This document shows, piece by piece, positions 52,772-61,140 of a DNA stretch of 64,000 bases (positions are counted from its first letter, which is position 1; every line of letters starts with the position of its first letter). The notes beneath the pieces were generated by a model, which made no database searches, was not told the origin of the DNA, and saw nothing but the letters and a program-made list of their open reading frames with translations. The stretch is from assembly GCA_965205595.1 (NCBI GenBank), contig CBDBHI010000030.1, forward strand, positions 404,381 through 468,380. The letters are read 5' to 3'. The translations under genes and the position numbers were made by a program. Source of the DNA: CATQHP01 sp965205595 (GTDB lineage Bacteria > Acidobacteriota > Terriglobia > Bryobacterales > UBA6623).

Positions 52772-54380
52772 CGTCTTGTCCAATACAAGATGAGCCTGAA
52801 GGGGAGGGCGATTCCAATACAAGATGAGCCTGACGGGGATCCGTTGGGTGGTCAGGAACAGAGCAGCTGCGGGCGATGGGAGTCGCCGTGCAGCAAGCCG
52901 AATCGCTGAGTCTGGAGCAGATCGAGTGTTTTCTCGACGGGTGCCAATCCGTCGCCTTCGAGGGCGGCAATCGAAGCGACAAATATGCGCTCGTCGAAAG
53001 CGTCTTGAAGCGGCATCACTATGCCGACCAGAAGCGCTCCGTCAAGGGTCTCCTGCGGCGTTATCTCGCTAAGCTCACGGGCTTAAGCCGCGCGCAACTC
53101 ACCCGCCTGATCGGACAGTTCTTGCACACGCGTTGCGTCCGTCCGAGGGCCTATCGGCGGCGCCGTTTTCCCAGCAAGTACACACGCGCCGACAGCGTCT
53201 TACTGGCGCACGTCGATCGAGTTCATCAGCGCCTCTCGGGGCCGGCCACCCGCCGCATTCTCCAACGCGAGTTCCAGATCTACGGCCGCAAAGAGTTTCG
53301 ACGCCTGGCCGAATTGTCCGTGGGCCAGCTGTACAACTTGCGAAAAAGAGCCGTCTACCAACGTCACAGTTTGCATCTCGACAAGACCCGTCCCACGCCC
53401 GTTGCGATCGGCGAACGCCGCCAACCCGAGCCGCGAGGACGTCCGGGCTACCTGCGCATCGACACCGTGCACTCGCCCGAACAGGAAGGCGAAAAAGGCG
53501 CCTACAGCATCAATGTGGTCGACGAAGTGACGCAGTGGCAGGCCGTCGGCTGCGTCCAACGCATCAACGAAAATCACCTCATTCCCTTGCTGGAAGGCCT
53601 TTTGGAACAATTTCCATTTATCGTTCGCGGCTTTCACTCCGACAATGGCAGCGAATTCGTCAACCATCAAACCGCTAAACTGCTCGAGAAGTTGCGAATT
53701 GAATTTACGAAGTCTCGCGCGCGCCGTTCGAACGACAATGCCTTGGTCGAAACCAAGAACGGCGCGGTGGTGCGCAAGTGGATGGGCTACCAGTTTTTGC
53801 CCTCGGAAGCGACGCAGGCGATCGACACCTTCTACCGCCAGTGGCTCAACCCGTACTTGAATTTTCATCGCCCATGCGCTTTCGCCAGCGAGCGCCGAGA
53901 CCGCCGCGGCAAGTTGCGCAAGGTGTACGCCGAGTGGAGCACGCCGTGGGAAAAGCTGCTCAGCCTGCCCGCCGAGCAGCGCGGCCTGCGCGCGGATCGC
54001 TCGCTCAAGAAGCTCCAAGCGCGAGCGGACACTTGTTCCGACACCGAGTTTGCCGAGCAACTCGACGCTCAGCGCAACGAACTGCAACGCGTCTGCAAAG
54101 ACCTCGCGATCTGCTGGCGCACGCGCTAGACAACGCCCCGACCCGAGGCGTTGTCGGCTCCTCCGGCCCACGTCCGAAGACGGCCGTGGGGTCTCGCCTG
54201 GGATGGCTGCAAAGGGGGACTGGGGCTGCCGCCCCTTCCCCCTTATGCAATCCCCCTCACCCCGCCCTACGGGCCCCACAACGGGCTTCAACCTCAAGCC
54301 CCAATCCGAGCTATAATCCCTCCTGCCCACAGCTACCTTCGCCTGCCTCCTGCAGGCTCATCTTTCGATTGGAAAAGAGG
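52772..54380 (+). mobile_element. DD(35)E insertion sequence, copy 3 (1609 bp)
   Basis: Same ends, same length and same tandem left end as copy 1, in opposite orientation 31 kb away. The two are nearly identical, so one recently gave rise to the other. It lies between the divergent DUF1553 gene and the flavodoxin gene. No target duplication is evident. Confidence 0.9.
52876..54129 (+). CDS. IS transposase with integrase core, copy 3
   Basis: The 417-residue protein is identical to copy 1 (D196, D256, E292). Downstream of the stop, 54130-54260 holds a conserved structured segment (ACAACGCC...GGCGTTGT and GGGGC-tgcc-GCCCC stems) present in all three copies. Confidence 0.92.
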   Translation: MGVAVQQAESLSLEQIECFLDGCQSVAFEGGNRSDKYALVESVLKRHHYADQKRSVKGLLRRYLAKLTGLSRAQLTRLIGQFLHTRCVRPRAYRRRRFPSKYTRADSVLLAHVDRVHQRLSGPATRRILQREFQIYGRKEFRRLAELSVGQLYNLRKRAVYQRHSLHLDKTRPTPVAIGERRQPEPRGRPGYLRIDTVHSPEQEGEKGAYSINVVDEVTQWQAVGCVQRINENHLIPLLEGLLEQFPFIVRGFHSDNGSEFVNHQTAKLLEKLRIEFTKSRARRSNDNALVETKNGAVVRKWMGYQFLPSEATQAIDTFYRQWLNPYLNFHRPCAFASERRDRRGKLRKVYAEWSTPWEKLLSLPAEQRGLRADRSLKKLQARADTCSDTEFAEQLDAQRNELQRVCKDLAICWRTR

Positions 54381-54440
54381 AAAGCCGAACACAGGGCTCA
54401 ATCCCCGCAACAATCGCCCCCGCGGACAGCGACTTCCGTC

Positions 54441-54472
54441 GCCTCATTCAGCCGCATCTTTCGATTGCAGAA
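54441..54472. repeat. Degenerate second right end of the IS family
   Basis: GCCTCATTCAGCCGCATCTT then TCGATTGCAGAA resembles the true right end GCCTCCTGCAGGCTCATCTT + TCGATTGGAAAA, 60 bases beyond it. It suggests a relic of an older copy next to copy 3. A short perfect hairpin (GCGTGGAC-ggaa-GTCCACGC, 54479-54498) follows. Confidence 0.5.
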
Positions 54473-54586
54473 TCAGATGCGTGGACGGAAGTCCACGCTC
54501 TAGCCCGGCCACCGCCCGCCTTGGTTGGGTGGATCATTCAAGGAAGAAACTTGAGATACCAGCGAAGCGGCGTTGCGCTTCGCTGT

Positions 54587-54660
54587 ACCGAGCCGCGCCG
54601 CCGTGCGGTGCGGTGCACACGTCGCAGGGAGGACCGCACCGCGAGGCGGCGCGGCTCGGT
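54587..54660. repeat. Large GC-rich hairpin (28-bp arms)
   Basis: The arm ACCGAGCCGCGCCGCCGTGC + GGTGCGGT (54587-54614) pairs with 54633-54660 with two mismatches, around an 18-base loop. A smaller stem, AGCGAAGCG/CGCTTCGCT, precedes it (54561-54584). A partial copy is at 3022-3047. Confidence 0.7.
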
Positions 54661-54669
54661 ATCGCGAAC

Positions 54670-54740
54670 GGTTTCGTCCAACAAGTAGCTCGTGTTGGCG
54701 GCTCGAAAAATCAAGATTCGGGTCAGTCACGCCTCCGGCC
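54670..54740 (+). repeat. Dispersed repeat (ggtttcgtccaacaa type), copy A
   Basis: GGTTTCGTCCAACAA...GGCGGCTCGAAAAATCAAG + attcgggtcagtcacg matches 58478-58545 over about 65 bases with scattered differences. Function unknown. Confidence 0.6.
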
Positions 54741-54822
54741 GCGGAGGATCGGTCGAGGAACAAACTCGATGTGGCATCAGCATGGAATTGAGGCGACGGG
54801 TAGTGCAGTGGTCGCAACCTGG

Positions 54823-54971
54823 GGGGCTGTGAAAAAACCTCGAATAGCTCTGCGGTCGTCCGAGGGTGCGACATGTCGCACCCCTACAGCGCTGATAACA
54901 CGCAAGTTATTTGTAGAAGCGTAGCTTGCTACGCGCGATTCTCGAGTTAGGGGAGGTTTTTTCACAGCCCC
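54823..54971. repeat. 149-bp MITE-like element with perfect 19-bp inverted ends
   Basis: GGGGCTGTGAAAAAACCTC (54823-54841) is exactly repeated in inverse at 54953-54971. Inside are a perfect 20-bp palindrome, GGGTGCGACATGTCGCACCC (about 54863-54882), and a CGTAGC-tt-GCTACG stem. There is no ORF. Perfect ends suggest recent mobility, but no second copy is in the window. Confidence 0.7.
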
Positions 54972-55112
54972 TGGCGGTTGCGGCACCGTTGTTTCGGCTC
55001 GTTGATTCCTTTGCATTCGCGCGAAATTTGAAGGTTCGGGTCAGCCACGGGAGACACCATAGGCTCTGGCCGTGTCGGCGCGACACTTCGAACTCCGTAT
55101 AAGATGTCTTCC

Positions 55113-55679
55113 ATGCGCAACTTAATCCTCAGCGCCCTTGTGGTTCTGTCAGCAGTACTCGCCGCGGCCCAAGACGCCGGTATACTAATCGCCTACCATT
55201 CGCAGACCGGCCACACCGAGAAAATGGCCCAAGCGATCGCCGACGGCGCCAAAGGCGACGGCGTAACGGTCGTTCTGAAAAAAGTCAGCGAACTAGCTCA
55301 AGCGGACCTAGAAGCCGCCGATGCGGTCATTCTCGGCTCGCCGGTCCACATGGGAGACGTAGCGGTCGAAGTCCGCCAATCGTTAGTCGACTGGGCCTAC
55401 AAATTCGGCTTCTGGCGCAGCCACGGGCTAGAGAACAAGGTCTGCGCGGTATTCGCGACAGGCGCCGCCCCGTCTAACGGCAAAGAATTCACAATGAACA
55501 GCATGGCGCTGGGCATGCTGCAGTTCGGCATGGTGCTAGTGACGCCATATGGGGGCCTAGGAGCATCGGCCACAACCGGTTTCCCCGAACACGAAAAAGG
55601 CGTAGGCGAACACGAACTAGAAGAAGCTCGCAAGCTAGGCGCTCGCGTAGTAGAGGTAGCGCGCCGCATGAGCGAATGA
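55113..55679 (+). CDS. Exported flavodoxin-fold protein
   Basis: The product is about 188 residues (191 from ATG 55104). An N-terminal signal peptide (MRNLILSALVVLSAVLAAAQ) precedes a flavodoxin/WrbA-like domain: ILIAYHSQTGHTEKMAQAIA carries the FMN phosphate loop (SQTGHT), with AVILGSPVHMGDVAVEVR and TPYGGLGASATTG around the flavin. Flavodoxin-type domains normally work in the cytoplasm as electron carriers or quinone reductases, so an exported form is unusual. It stands alone. The start is either of two nearby ATGs; both keep the signal. Confidence 0.85.
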   Translation: MRNLILSALVVLSAVLAAAQDAGILIAYHSQTGHTEKMAQAIADGAKGDGVTVVLKKVSELAQADLEAADAVILGSPVHMGDVAVEVRQSLVDWAYKFGFWRSHGLENKVCAVFATGAAPSNGKEFTMNSMALGMLQFGMVLVTPYGGLGASATTGFPEHEKGVGEHELEEARKLGARVVEVARRMSE

Positions 55680-55779
55680 CAGCAAATAACGTAGCAACAC
55701 TCAAGCCGCGCGCTTCTACTTTCAGTCGAATGTCAACTTACCGGCTTACAGGCGGAAGTCGTTTACAGCCCTGTTGTCT

Positions 55780-57855
55780 TTACGGAGCTTGCCCCATCCC
55801 CTCGCGGACCCCATCAAACGAGTAGGAAACTAAAATATTACCCCACGGGTGATCCAGCGGCGCGGTACCCGCACGGTCAGCGTCGGTTTGGATCTCCGCT
55901 CGAACGGCCTCGACATCCGCCGCCGTTCCGGTCAAACTCGCGAAGTCGCGCTGCATGATGCGAGCGGCGACGCCGGCTATGATCGGTGCCGCAAAGCTAG
56001 TTCCGCGCGCCTCGGCGAACCCTCCGGCCGGTAGGGGCAACTTGCGAGTGGCGCCGCCCCCAAGAGTAGTCGACAGCGTGCCATACAAGAAGAACGAGCA
56101 ACCCGACTGTGTTTCAATGCCGTCGCTGCGCTCTTCCCCCTCCGCCGACGTGGTCACCCCTGGGCCATCGGTGGTAAACGCCGCGGCGGTATCCGCTAGA
56201 ACAGGGTCCAGATGCGGCAGACCGAAGAGCGCCAAGAGGTCGTCAGAACAAATCTGAATGCCGTCTTCGCCGACCGTACCCGCGACCGAAAAGACCTCGG
56301 GAAATTGTGCCGGCACCTTACTGCTGATTTCGGCAGTGGCGTCGTTTCCCGCCGAGGTCACAACGACGATCCCAAGATTGTAAAGCTGCGTGATCAGTGC
56401 CTGATACTCGGCGTCAACCAATGGGTCTTCGCCGGCGTCGCCGCCGCTCGAAATATTGACGACCTTAATCGGGGGATTCACCTGGTCGTGTTGGGCGATG
56501 ATCCAATTGAGCCCGGCGAAGATATCCGTTTCGAAAATTTCGCCGGCGTCGGTGGCCCCCACTTTGACGCAGCAGAGCGTCGAGCCCGGAGCCGTGCCGA
56601 CAACTCCCTCGTCGTTGTCGAGCGCCGATGCGCGTCCGGCGACATGCGTTCCATGCGACCACAGGTCCTGGCAAGACGTCCCCGGCGCGAGGGCGTTGAA
56701 TGATGTTCCAGTAGCTGTGCCATCCCCGTTCAATATCCCCGGCAGATCAGGCGCGGGTGCCAGATCGGTATGTGTAAAGTCGATGCCCGTATCAACGATG
56801 GCAATCCCGATGCCCGTGCCGTCAGTTACACAGTCAGGCAGACCGGCTCGCTGCACTCCAACGGGAATGATCTGTCGCGTACCGCTCAGCGCATTGCACG
56901 GCGGTGGTGGTGGTGGTGGCGTCGGATCGGCGGACGTGGTGACCTCTACGATGTTACTGTCACTCGAGGACGAGCCGCCCGCGACAGCCCGGATTGTATA
57001 GCGGTAGAGCGTGGCGGCAGCGACGGTTCCATCCGTATGTGCCGTGGCGTTCGCGGCCAAAAGCGCATGCACGCCACTTGGCGCACAGCCTGAGCCTTCG
57101 CAGCGCGCCAGCTCGAAGTTGTCTTCCGTGGTCGAATTGTCAGTCCAAGCCAGGTCGACGAACGTGTTTGACAGCGCGGTGACCATCAGGCCGCTGGGCG
57201 CGTTCGGCGCCCCGCCTCCGCCGCCAGTCGTCGTTGCCTGGAGAGTATTCGAATATTCCGACTTCGGTCCTCTAGACTGGCTGAAGCGCATCCGGTACGC
57301 GTAATCTGTGCCCGGCGTGAGTCCTGGGTCGACATAGTTGTTTTCTGGGGCTGCGATCGTCGCAACCTGAACAAAGTCACCGCACCCCGCTCCTGTACAG
57401 CGCTCTAGCTCGTAGTTCACGGCAATGGCGCTTGGGGTCCAAGTCAGTGAAATAGTAGTATCGGTCGCTCCGACAAGACTCAGAACCGGTCCCGCGGGTT
57501 TTGCGTGCAAGAAATGGATCTGGTCAGGGACAACCGCCTCCACCAACGGATGATTCCGCAACCCATTGAGCGCATTCTGGTTGCGCAGAATCACTGCCAC
57601 TGCATTCGATGCCCCGAGGTTGTGCAACGGCGTCGCGCCTGACTGAATCACGGCGGTAATCCGCTGCCCAGGAGACACCCCTTCCTCGAAAATAACCAGA
57701 AACCGATCAGCGGCAGTCTGCGATGAGGACGAAGGCAGGCTAAAAGTCGGCTGAGTGCTTTCGCCAGGTTGGACGATTTGCTGCGCGAACATCGTAGCGG
57801 CAAACAGCAGTAAAACTGTGGTGATGGAAATGAACTTACGCGGGATTAAAAACAT
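55780..57855 (-). CDS. Exported subtilase (S8) with two inserted FN3 domains
   Basis: The 691-residue product has a signal peptide (to about residue 24), an I9-like propeptide (about 50-115), two fibronectin type III domains (about 118-210 and 216-308; each with an ERCTGAGC/ARCEGSGC disulfide-like pair), a polyproline linker (313-319), and the S8 catalytic domain with D355 (AIVDTGIDF), H401 (HGTHVAG), N504 (SAGN) and S620 (GTSFAAP). It is probably a secreted protease. GGAGGAG lies just upstream of ATG 57855. Confidence 0.93.
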   Translation of the reverse strand: MFLIPRKFISITTVLLLFAATMFAQQIVQPGESTQPTFSLPSSSSQTAADRFLVIFEEGVSPGQRITAVIQSGATPLHNLGASNAVAVILRNQNALNGLRNHPLVEAVVPDQIHFLHAKPAGPVLSLVGATDTTISLTWTPSAIAVNYELERCTGAGCGDFVQVATIAAPENNYVDPGLTPGTDYAYRMRFSQSRGPKSEYSNTLQATTTGGGGGAPNAPSGLMVTALSNTFVDLAWTDNSTTEDNFELARCEGSGCAPSGVHALLAANATAHTDGTVAAATLYRYTIRAVAGGSSSSDSNIVEVTTSADPTPPPPPPPCNALSGTRQIIPVGVQRAGLPDCVTDGTGIGIAIVDTGIDFTHTDLAPAPDLPGILNGDGTATGTSFNALAPGTSCQDLWSHGTHVAGRASALDNDEGVVGTAPGSTLCCVKVGATDAGEIFETDIFAGLNWIIAQHDQVNPPIKVVNISSGGDAGEDPLVDAEYQALITQLYNLGIVVVTSAGNDATAEISSKVPAQFPEVFSVAGTVGEDGIQICSDDLLALFGLPHLDPVLADTAAAFTTDGPGVTTSAEGEERSDGIETQSGCSFFLYGTLSTTLGGGATRKLPLPAGGFAEARGTSFAAPIIAGVAARIMQRDFASLTGTAADVEAVRAEIQTDADRAGTAPLDHPWGNILVSYSFDGVREGMGQAP

Positions 57856-58177
57856 GGCACTCCTCCCGAATAGCGGGTAACACGATCAAGTCTGTATCAG
57901 GCGATCACTTTAGTCAAGTAGCCCATTGGTAATAGGGCTGCAGGCGTAGTGATGTTGCCCCAAGGACGACAGTACTGGGTGCGGACTGCACGCGCTATGG
58001 ATCGTTCGAGACCGTACCGGGGTTTTGAATTATTTTTTGAACCTGAAAACTCAACAACTTAGCCATTTTGAGGCCCCGCCAGACCCCCAAAAAACTTGAC
58101 ACGGGGGTGTAGTGTTGAGACAGGTTCCTAAGGGCGTGCAAAGTACAAGCACGGATGCCTATGGAGTTTGCCTGGCT
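57856..58177. other. Upstream region of the subtilase gene
   Basis: About 320 bases with no supported gene. Apart from the subtilase ribosome site and a run of AACTTGACACGGGGG near 58092, no regulatory pattern was clear. Confidence 0.4.
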
Positions 58178-58360
58178 TAACCCGCATTTCCCACCACCTG
58201 ACGGCGAAAGCACGCGATAGGTGCGCCACTACTTCGTTGCGCTTGATCGCGAGTGCTCGACGGACTGTCAAGTACGCCTCCGCGCGCCGACCGGCGCCCG
58301 CCTCGTATTGACGCACCTCTCACGCACTTTCGCTCGCCACGTGGTGAGAAATGCAGGCTA
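58178..58360. repeat. Palindromic element, copy 7: full-length form (183 bp)
   Basis: The ends are TAACCCGCATTTCCCACCAC and, in reverse complement, TAGCCTGCATTTCTCACCAC. Inverted similarity continues for about 50 bases through GGCGAAAGCACGCG/AGCGAAAGTGCGTG. The centre has GGAC-TGTCAAGTACGCCTCC and GCGCGCCGACCGGCGCC. Other copies (22044, 24128, 30661, 33363, 40000, 16146) are halves or compact forms, so this is the reference copy in the window. No ORF; looks like a MITE or paired REP. Confidence 0.8.
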
Positions 58361-58477
58361 TCAGCAGGACGAAGTTCTGTCGCACGGGTGAAAATCCTTC
58401 GCCACCGCACTTGCTTACGCGCGCGCCTCCGAATTCCGTGGCGCGGGTGAATATGCTGGGGTGGGATATCGCATTGC

Positions 58478-58545
58478 GGTTTCGTCCAACAACTTCCTTG
58501 GCTGGCAGCTTGAAAAATCAAGTTGCGGGCAACCGTCGCCGGCTC
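58478..58545 (+). repeat. Dispersed repeat (ggtttcgtccaacaa type), copy B
   Basis: Matches copy A at 54670-54740 (GGTTTCGTCCAACAA, GAAAAATCAAG). It abuts the 3' end of the mechanosensitive channel gene. Confidence 0.6.
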
Positions 58546-59791
58546 AATCCCCGCCCGAAATCGATTGCAAGTCGTATCCGGTCGGCCGCTGGAAGGCACG
58601 CAGTTCGAAACAAGGCAGCGCCGCGAAGATGTGATCAAAAATATCCGCTTGGATTTCCTCGTAGTTAACCCAGTTTTGGTCGGCGCTGAAGACGTAGATT
58701 TCGAGTCCAACCCCAAGTTCCGTCGGCTGTAACTGCCGGACCAGGAATGTCATCTCCTGATTGATTGAGGGGTGGGCGCGAAGGTAGGCGACGAGGTAAT
58801 TGCGAAACGTCCCCAGGTTCGTCATGCGACGGCCATTAACAACGACCGAATCATCGAGTCCGCGGGCCTTGTTGTGCGCGGCAAGCTCGGCTTCTTTGCG
58901 GTTGATATATGCGCTGAGCACCGTGAACTTTCGGAACTGCTCGACCATCTCCGGCGTGCAGAACTTGACGCTCGAGACGTCGATCGAGATCGACCGTTTA
59001 ATGCGTCGGCCGTCGGATTGCGACATTCCACGCCAGTTTTTGAAACTATCGGAAATGAGTGCGTAGGTCGGGATCGTCGTGATGGTCTTGTCGAAATTCT
59101 GGACCTTTACGGTATTCAGCGTGATCTCGAGAACGTCACCATCGGCCCCGAACTTGGGCATTTCAATCCAGTCGCCGGGCCGCACCATGTCGTTACCGAC
59201 GAGCTGAACTCCGGCGACCAGGCCGAGGATCGTGTCCTTGAAAATCAACAAGATGACGGCGGTCATCGCGCCGAGCCCCGTGAATAGAACCAAGGGAGAT
59301 TGGTCGATCAGGGAGGAGATCACGAGGATCGAGACGGCAATCGCGAGGATGATCTTGATGACTTGGATGTAGCCGACAATTGGAATGCGTTTCGACATTT
59401 CGAAACGCTGGTAGATCTGGTTCACCGCGTTCAACGCGGCGTTGACCGCGATCAGAACAACGATGAGAACGTATGCTTCAACGATCCGCCGCGACCACGC
59501 GACCATCTCGGGCGTCTCGAAAGCGTAGGGCGCCAGGATGTGGATTACTGTTGCCGGGGCGAGGTACGACAGGCGGTGAAATACTTTGTGCTCGACGAGA
59601 ATGTCGTCCCAATTAGTCTTGGTGGTTTTTGAAAGGCGGTGCGCGATGGACAGTAAGATGCGTCTGACGATGGGGCTCGCGACCCAAGCTAACCCGACGA
59701 CCAAGATGACTTCTAGGGCTTCGATGGCGAACAGCGCCTGGCCTTCAGGCAGCCCGATGGAGAGCAGGAATTCGTGTACTGGTTTCAACAT
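58544..59791 (-). CDS. MscS-family mechanosensitive ion channel
   Basis: The 415-residue product has about five membrane helices and the MscS pore/beta region: GLGAMTAVILLIFKDTILGL then AGVQLVGNDMVRPGDWIEMP and GDVLEITLNTVKVQNFDKTI. The N- and C-terminal layout (CFELRAFQRPTGYDLQ) is like YbdG/MscM-type channels. It releases solutes on hypo-osmotic shock from the inner membrane. Start ATG 59791; it diverges from the nucleotidase gene 35 bases away. Confidence 0.92.
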   Translation of the reverse strand: MLKPVHEFLLSIGLPEGQALFAIEALEVILVVGLAWVASPIVRRILLSIAHRLSKTTKTNWDDILVEHKVFHRLSYLAPATVIHILAPYAFETPEMVAWSRRIVEAYVLIVVLIAVNAALNAVNQIYQRFEMSKRIPIVGYIQVIKIILAIAVSILVISSLIDQSPLVLFTGLGAMTAVILLIFKDTILGLVAGVQLVGNDMVRPGDWIEMPKFGADGDVLEITLNTVKVQNFDKTITTIPTYALISDSFKNWRGMSQSDGRRIKRSISIDVSSVKFCTPEMVEQFRKFTVLSAYINRKEAELAAHNKARGLDDSVVVNGRRMTNLGTFRNYLVAYLRAHPSINQEMTFLVRQLQPTELGVGLEIYVFSADQNWVNYEEIQADIFDHIFAALPCFELRAFQRPTGYDLQSISGGD

Positions 59792-59825
59792 TCCGATATT
59801 CGCGATTATAGGAGGCGTGAGCAGC

Positions 59826-61136
59826 TTGGGTCGATTTCAACATTTTGCGCGGGTATGTAGCCTGTGGTTCATTTGTTGCGCCGCTCTGGTTGGCGCGGCC
59901 TGTGGCTCAACCGAGTCGATCACAATTTTGCACCTGAACGACCTGCATGCTCACTTGCTGCCAGATTCAAATGGCCTCGGGGGATTCGCACAGGTGGCTA
60001 CGGCGATCGACAAGGAGCGAACCAAGGCGAAAAACCCGCTGGTACTGCACGCCGGCGACATGGTGCAGGGCACACCTGTTTCAACATTGTTTTCAGGGGT
60101 ACCGGTTTTTGAGGTGAGCAACCACCTGGGCATCGATGTTCACTGCCTGGGGAACCACGAGTTCGACTACGGCTGGGAAAAGATTCGGGAGTTTGTCGAG
60201 ACGTCGACGTCACCGATAGTCAGCGCCAACGTCGTGAATGGCGACGGCGAACATCTGGTCGAGCCGTATGTCATTCGCGGCGTTGGCAATGTCGATGTCG
60301 CAATCATCGGCGCGCTAACGCAGCAGCTCCCAAAGTTGCTCAAGCCCGGCGTAACCGGGCCATGGAACGCAGCGAGGCTCGTCGAAACTTTGCGTCCGAT
60401 CGTCTCTGAGGCGCATGCAAAGGCGGACTTGGTTGTCATTCTCGGACACCTCTTCGACGATGAGGACGAGTTGCTTCTTCGCGAGCTTCCAGACGTCGAC
60501 GTTCTCGTGAGCGGTCACAACCACGGCGGGCGCAAAGAGGCGCTTGTGGTGGACGGGCGAATATGCGTGAAGGTCCGTTCGTACGGCCGCGAGCTTGGAC
60601 GCCTCGACATAGCGTTTGATACGACAACCAATCAGGTCACGAGCCACAAGTGGACGCGGATTCCGATTGACTCGAATGTCTTCGAGGCCGACCCGCCAAC
60701 CCTATTGACGGTCGAGGACTGGGAGTCGCGAGTTGCCGAGATTGTCGACGTGCCGATTGGCGAGTGCCACGAGACGCTTCGCAAGCCGGGCCTGAAACGG
60801 GCGATCGAGCAAGCGATGATCGAAACTACGGGCGCGGATTTGGCCTACATGAATTCCGGCGGAATTCGGGACTCGATGCCACGCGGGCCGATGCTGGCGC
60901 GCAACGTCTGGAATATTTTGCCCTTCGACAACGAGATCGTCGAGGTAATCGTGAGTGGGTCGCAAGTACCGCCGGAGGTCGCGACGGGCCTATCGAAGAA
61001 AAAGCTCTACCGCCTGGTTACGAATGATTTCGTGGCCGGCCAGTGGGCGAACCGGGGACTCGACTTTAAGCCGACTGGAGAGACCCTTCGAGACCTATTT
61101 TTGAATTGGGTCAAAGAGCGGCAAGTACTGCCCTAA
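59826..61136 (+). CDS. Exported 5'-nucleotidase-type metallophosphatase
   Basis: About 436 residues. A signal-like segment (FARVCSLWFICCAALVGAAC) precedes a calcineurin-type domain: ILHLNDLHAHLLPD, VLHAGDMVQGTP, CLGNHEFDYG, VILGHLFDDED, VSGHNHGG, giving the two-metal site. The C-terminal 5'-nucleotidase substrate domain has AYMNSGGIRDSMPRGP and WNILPFDN. It would dephosphorylate nucleotides in the periplasm. TTG 59826 is preferred: AGGAGG (59810-59815) lies ten bases upstream; GTG 59817 is too close to it. Upstream frame to 59586 lies in the channel gene. Confidence 0.88.
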   Translation: MGRFQHFARVCSLWFICCAALVGAACGSTESITILHLNDLHAHLLPDSNGLGGFAQVATAIDKERTKAKNPLVLHAGDMVQGTPVSTLFSGVPVFEVSNHLGIDVHCLGNHEFDYGWEKIREFVETSTSPIVSANVVNGDGEHLVEPYVIRGVGNVDVAIIGALTQQLPKLLKPGVTGPWNAARLVETLRPIVSEAHAKADLVVILGHLFDDEDELLLRELPDVDVLVSGHNHGGRKEALVVDGRICVKVRSYGRELGRLDIAFDTTTNQVTSHKWTRIPIDSNVFEADPPTLLTVEDWESRVAEIVDVPIGECHETLRKPGLKRAIEQAMIETTGADLAYMNSGGIRDSMPRGPMLARNVWNILPFDNEIVEVIVSGSQVPPEVATGLSKKKLYRLVTNDFVAGQWANRGLDFKPTGETLRDLFLNWVKERQVLP

Positions 61137-61140
61137 CGGG

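Noticed and set aside
20435..54380. Composite transposon bounded by IS copies 1 and 3
   Set aside because: The copies are in inverted orientation 31 kb apart and enclose housekeeping genes (lexA, hpnCDE, tRNA-Thr); nothing suggests the segment moves. They could mediate an inversion.
16146..58360. CRISPR array from the recurring short repeats
   Set aside because: Copies are kilobases apart, palindromic and in both orientations; there are no regular spacers and no cas genes.
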